Source: CAZAGT01 sp964484515
Lineage (GTDB): Bacteria; Desulfobacterota; DSM-4660; Desulfatiglandales; HGW-15
DNA: 9,249 nt
Direction: 5' to 3'
Assembly: GCA_964484515.1 (NCBI GenBank)
Contig: CAZAGT010000195.1
Location: 1 to 9,249 of the forward strand
Position numbers and translations under genes: made by a program. The notes beneath the pieces are model-generated. The model searched no databases and was not told the DNA's origin. It was given only the letters and a program-made list of their open reading frames with translations. This document shows positions 7,178 to 9,249 of the stretch, in pieces. The number at the start of each line of letters is the position of its first letter. The stretch's first letter is position 1.

Positions 7178-7447
7178 TTAATCCTCGATCTCTTTGGACT
7201 CAATCAGGTAGAGCACCAACAGCGCCACAAACTCGATTAAGATGAACATCGCGATGAAGAACATGCCGAAGGGCATACCAAGGAGGATAGGCTCCACCGA
7301 ATTGGCAAAGAGCCAATAGAACGCCTCAATCAAGATGATCAGGCTGAAAATAATGAAAAAGACGATCTTCCGTCGTTTCACGTTTGGCGGCGTTTCCGGG
7401 CGAAAGACGGTGATTCCGCAACCGCTCTCAGTGGGCTCATTTGCCAT
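7178..7447 (-). CDS. Small two-helix membrane protein, DUF3311-like
   Basis: The 89-residue product has a polar N-terminus (1-27, ending in KRRK), a first membrane helix at about 28-47 and a second hydrophobic stretch at about 53-83, and it ends in the acidic tail ESKEIED. PILLGMPFGMFFIAMF (53-68) resembles the P..LG.PF core of DUF3311 proteins, small subunits or accessories commonly encoded directly before SSS symporters. The ATG at 7447 was chosen because AGGAGG lies 5 bases upstream; a start at 7480 would place that site inside the gene. Only 12 bases separate its stop from the symporter start, and the symporter's ribosome-binding site overlaps its TAA. It is the first gene of the minus-strand run. 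The family assignment is from the short motif and context; its function is unknown. Confidence 0.7.
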   Translation of the reverse strand: MANEPTESGCGITVFRPETPPNVKRRKIVFFIIFSLIILIEAFYWLFANSVEPILLGMPFGMFFIAMFILIEFVALLVLYLIESKEIED

Positions 7448-7461
7448 TGTCCCCTCCTTTC

Positions 7462-7480
7462 TACTACGAGCTGTTTTCAA
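7462..7480. repeat. Shared leader words, copy 1 (transporter operon)
   Basis: TACTACGAG (7462-7470) followed directly by CTGTTTTCAA (7471-7480), read on the plus strand, recurs in the same order and orientation at 7740-7748 and 7769-7778. This copy lies in the 5' leader of the DUF3311-like gene, just upstream of its ribosome-binding site. The two copies flank the GC-rich hairpin region. They may be a shared operator, remains of a small duplication, or chance. Confidence 0.4.
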
Positions 7481-7485
7481 GCACT

Positions 7486-7515
7486 TCTAAACCAGATTAA
7501 GGACGGCTGTGTCAA
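7486..7515 (-). promoter_or_regulatory. Promoter of the transporter/gcv operon
   Basis: The minus strand has a perfect TTGACA (7515-7510), an 18-base spacer and a poorer -10, TTTAGA (7491-7486). RNA would start near 7480, giving a leader of about 33 bases that ends in a strong ribosome-binding site. The perfect -35 makes this a credible sigma-70-type promoter; the weak -10 suggests possible regulation. It would be the only obvious promoter for the seven-gene minus-strand run apart from the weak lipA candidate. Confidence 0.55.
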
Positions 7516-7528
7516 TCCATAAAAGGTA

Positions 7529-7598
7529 CCCGTGCCCTTTCACGCGCCTTCGCCAGGTCTATGCGCCTCGGGCGGGATCCCCCGGGCGGGAGCACGGG
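7529..7598. repeat. GC-rich inverted and direct repeat block
   Basis: CCCGTGC (7529-7535) is a perfect inverted match to GCACGGG (7592-7598), which would enclose 56 bases. Inside lies a direct repeat CGGGCGGGA (7569-7577 and 7583-7591, 14-base period) and the palindrome GGGATCCC (7574-7581). No gene is supported here. The block leads on the plus strand into the T-run hairpin at 7641-7666, so 7529-7666 could be one structured plus-strand RNA or an intergenic repeat unit. Confidence 0.35.
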
Positions 7599-7640
7599 GA
7601 GGAATGGCGTCAGGTGAGCGCGGCGTAGCCGGGTGGCTTC

Positions 7641-7666
7641 GGCGGAGTTCCGCCTGATTCTTTTTT
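7641..7666 (+). terminator. Terminator-like hairpin, plus strand
   Basis: GGCGG (7641-7645), loop AGTT and CCGCC (7650-7654) form a 5-bp GC stem, followed by TGATTC and then six T (7661-7666). This is the pattern of an intrinsic terminator read left to right. The stem is short and the T run starts six bases late, so efficiency may be modest. No plus-strand gene ends upstream, which makes its purpose unclear: it may end a small RNA, stop antisense transcription, or be part of a repeat element. Confidence 0.45.
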
Positions 7667-7672
7667 GAGATG

Positions 7673-7692
7673 CCCCGCGCGGAGGCGCGGGG
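7673..7692. repeat. Perfect 8-bp GC hairpin
   Basis: CCCCGCGC (7673-7680) and GCGCGGGG (7685-7692) pair perfectly around the loop GGAG. No T run follows on either strand, so it is not a standard intrinsic terminator. It lies six bases after the T run of the preceding hairpin and just before the lpdA promoter candidate. Paired GC hairpins of this kind in an intergenic space resemble REP-type repeats; whether it recurs in the genome cannot be seen here. Confidence 0.5.
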
Positions 7693-7709
7693 TGCTTCAC
7701 TGCATAAGC

Positions 7710-7740
7710 TTGACTTGCTGACTTGCCAATCTGATATCAT
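7710..7740 (+). promoter_or_regulatory. Candidate lpdA promoter
   Basis: TTGACT (7710-7715) and TATCAT (7735-7740) each match the sigma-70 consensus at 5 of 6 positions, with a rather long 19-base spacer. RNA would start near 7747 and leave a leader of about 72 bases before lpdA. A tandem repeat TGACTTGC (7711-7718 and 7719-7726) covers the -35 and half the spacer, and the palindrome TGATATCA (7732-7739) overlaps the -10. A second TTGACT at 7765-7770 has no good -10 at the right distance. The promoter is inferred from motifs only. Confidence 0.45.
7711..7726 (+). repeat. Perfect tandem 8-base repeat at the lpdA promoter
   Basis: TGACTTGC occurs twice without a gap. It overlaps the -35 candidate, so it could be a regulator site or create two alternative -35 registers (TTGACT and CTGACT). 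A chance origin cannot be excluded. Confidence 0.4.
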
Positions 7741-7778
7741 ACTACGAGACGATACAACCCCTTCTTGACTGTTTTCAA
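7740..7778. repeat. Shared leader words, copy 2 (lpdA leader)
   Basis: TACTACGAG (7740-7748) and CTGTTTTCAA (7769-7778) repeat the words of copy 1, here with 20 bases between them. Between them, CCCCTTCTT (7758-7766) is complementary, with one G-U pair, to the AAGGAGGGG ribosome-binding site of the DUF3311-like gene. Because the two genes diverge, the lpdA leader RNA is antisense in character to the other leader. Confidence 0.4.
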
Positions 7779-7818
7779 CGATTGACCGGGACGCAGTAGA
7801 GGCATAGGAGCGCGGACG

Positions 7819-9249
7819 ATGAAAACGAGGGTAGTTATTATTGGGGCCGGCCCCGGCGGGTATGTGGCCGGCGTTCGTGCAGCCCAGTTGGGGGCTGAGG
7901 TCACGATCATCGAACAGGATGAGGTCGGTGGAACGTGTGTGAACTGGGGATGCATTCCGTCCAAGGTCTTGAAGACCGCCGCTGACATGTTGTCGCGTTT
8001 TCAACACGCGGAGGACTTCGGCATCATGATAGACGGTTCGCTCCATCCAGACATGGAGATCTTGATGAGTAGGAAACGGGAGGTCGTTCGCCACCAGATC
8101 ACCGGTATTCGAAGACTCTTGGATCGGCACGGGATCCGTTTCTGCAAAGGCTTCGGCTTCATCAAGGGGCTGGGCTTGACCGTTGTCAAACAGCCGGACG
8201 GCACGTCCACCGAAATCCCTTGGGACAGGTTGATCCTGGCGCCCGGCACGCGACCGGCAAACGTTTCGTCCTTGAGCTTTGACGGTCATAGGATCCTGTC
8301 GAGTAACGACGCCTTGGAGTGCCTGGAGGTCCCGGAGTCGATCGTGATTCTGGGGGGAGGTGTGGTCGGCTGTGAATTTGCGACCATCTTTGCCCGGCTT
8401 GGAGCACGGGTGACGATCGTGGAAGCCATGCCACGGCTGCTGCCGCACCCATCCATCGATGAGGCCTGCTCCAAGGTCCTCCACCGCGAGATGAAAAAGC
8501 AGAAGATCGGCGTGGCCCTCAATAAGACTGTTCAGGGTGTCCGCACACACGGAACCGGGCTCCAGCTCACCTTGGTCGACTCGTCTTCGGCAGACGGTAC
8601 TCCAGGGGAGGGCTCCAGCTTCCAAGTGCTGGAAACGCAGAAGCTCCTGGTCTGCATCGGCCGCAGACCCAATACGGATGAGTTGGGCTTGGCAGAATTG
8701 GGACTTGAGATGAACGAGCAGGGCTGGATCGTCGCCGACGACAGGATGGCAACGTCGGTCGCTGATATCTACGCCATTGGAGATGTCCTCGGCCCCACAA
8801 AGACCATGCTGGCCCATGTGGCTTCAGCTGAAGGGCGGACAGCGGCTGAAAATGCCATGGGGGGTGATTCCTTGATGGACTACACGGTTGTTCCTGGGGC
8901 GATCTTCACTACGCCGGAGGTGGCCAATGTCGGGCTGAGTGAGGCCCAGGCCAGGGAGGGAGGGTATGAGGTCCGGTCGGAGACAGTGCTTTTCCGGAAT
9001 CTCGGGAAGGCACATGCGATCGGCGAAATAGCGGGTGAGGCCAAGATCGTGGCAGATGTTCAAAGCGGCAAGGTCTTGGGTGTGCACCTCGTGGGCCCCC
9101 ACGCCACGGATCTCATCGCGGAGGGGACGCTGGCCCTAAAAATGGGGGCAACCGCCAGAGATGTCGCGGAGACGATCCATGCCCATCCTACGCTTTCCGA
9201 GATCATGTTAGAGGGATCTCTCAAGGTACTTGGTCGCGCGGTGCACGGA
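7819..9249 (+). CDS. lpdA: Dihydrolipoamide dehydrogenase (stop lies beyond window)
   Basis: Lpd is the FAD enzyme that re-oxidises dihydrolipoyl groups with NAD+; it is the L protein of glycine cleavage and also E3 of 2-oxoacid dehydrogenases. The frame is open for 477 residues to the edge without a stop. It shows the FAD dinucleotide motif GAGPGGYVAG (9-18), the redox disulfide in GGTCVNWGCIPSK (C40, C45), the NAD motif GGGVVGCEFA (179-188), the second FAD motif YAIGDV (318-323) and the C-terminal HAHPTLSE with catalytic H456 and E461. By family length it is almost complete, ending in GRAVHG. ATG 7819 has AGGAG 8 bases upstream and leaves a normal N-terminus. It diverges from the transporter/gcv run across 371 bases. 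It probably serves GcvH, but the genes to the right could tie it to another complex. Confidence 0.94.
   Translation, partial: MKTRVVIIGAGPGGYVAGVRAAQLGAEVTIIEQDEVGGTCVNWGCIPSKVLKTAADMLSRFQHAEDFGIMIDGSLHPDMEILMSRKREVVRHQITGIRRLLDRHGIRFCKGFGFIKGLGLTVVKQPDGTSTEIPWDRLILAPGTRPANVSSLSFDGHRILSSNDALECLEVPESIVILGGGVVGCEFATIFARLGARVTIVEAMPRLLPHPSIDEACSKVLHREMKKQKIGVALNKTVQGVRTHGTGLQLTLVDSSSADGTPGEGSSFQVLETQKLLVCIGRRPNTDELGLAELGLEMNEQGWIVADDRMATSVADIYAIGDVLGPTKTMLAHVASAEGRTAAENAMGGDSLMDYTVVPGAIFTTPEVANVGLSEAQAREGGYEVRSETVLFRNLGKAHAIGEIAGEAKIVADVQSGKVLGVHLVGPHATDLIAEGTLALKMGATARDVAETIHAHPTLSEIMLEGSLKVLGRAVHG

Noticed and set aside
7512..7700. Minus-strand 62-codon frame rich in arginine and proline
   Set aside because: It runs through the hairpin block, starts at a GTG without a ribosome-binding site, and its composition follows from the GC-rich repeats.
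7448..7818. Glycine riboswitch or another known riboswitch in the divergent region
   Set aside because: A riboswitch ahead of glycine cleavage genes would be expected in some bacteria, but I do not see the conserved glycine aptamer cores or those of other classes I could recall.
7540..8817. Long minus-strand open frame (425 codons) opposite lpdA
   Set aside because: It lies antisense to a gene with full Lpd motifs, has no recognisable domain and reads as the reverse shadow of a GC-rich gene.
1..9249. CRISPR array, tRNA, rRNA, insertion sequence or phage genes
   Set aside because: No regularly spaced repeats, no transposase or integrase motifs and no tRNA-like cloverleaf were seen on either strand.

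Overview
The window reads as bacterial chromosome of moderately high GC (estimated by eye at about 56-58%), tightly packed, with good Shine-Dalgarno sites in front of nearly every gene. It holds eight protein genes. Seven lie on the minus strand and run from about 7447 down to 96. The eighth lies on the plus strand from 7819 and runs off the right edge. The glycine decarboxylase is the two-subunit type (separate GcvPA and GcvPB), which is common in Gram-positive, thermophilic and many deep-branching lineages and not used by enterics. Gene order and composition would suit a soil or groundwater group such as NC10/Methylomirabilota, Rokubacteria or Nitrospirota. That placement is a weak inference, with no marker gene behind it.

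Layout in transcription order on the minus strand: a small two-helix membrane protein of DUF3311 type (7447-7178); a sodium:solute symporter (7165-5708); a 178-base gap that can fold; an M20-family N-acyl-amino-acid amidohydrolase (5529-4363); gcvH (4325-3921); gcvPA (3920-2589); gcvPB (2592-1135, GTG start overlapping the gcvPA stop); a 106-base AT-richer gap with a palindrome and a tandem repeat; and lipA (1028-96). On the plus strand, lpdA (dihydrolipoamide dehydrogenase) begins at 7819 and lacks only its stop codon. Bases 1-95 hold nothing I can assign.

The genes make one metabolic sense. GcvH carries a lipoyl arm made by LipA. GcvPA/GcvPB decarboxylates glycine onto that arm, and Lpd re-oxidises it. 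The T protein (gcvT) is absent from the window. Ahead of gcvH, in the same direction and with only 37 bases between genes, sits an amidohydrolase of the hippurate/N-acyl-amino-acid type, preceded by a Na+-driven transporter and its small partner. The simplest reading is an uptake, hydrolysis and cleavage route in which an N-acylated glycine or similar conjugate is imported, de-acylated and the glycine oxidised. The substrate is inferred.

The 371-base divergent intergenic region (7448-7818) is the most structured non-coding stretch. It has a TTGACA promoter facing the transporter operon and a TTGACT promoter facing lpdA. Between them are a terminator-like hairpin with a T run and a second GC hairpin. 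Sequence words are shared between the two gene leaders, so that the lpdA leader is complementary to the ribosome-binding region of the transporter operon.
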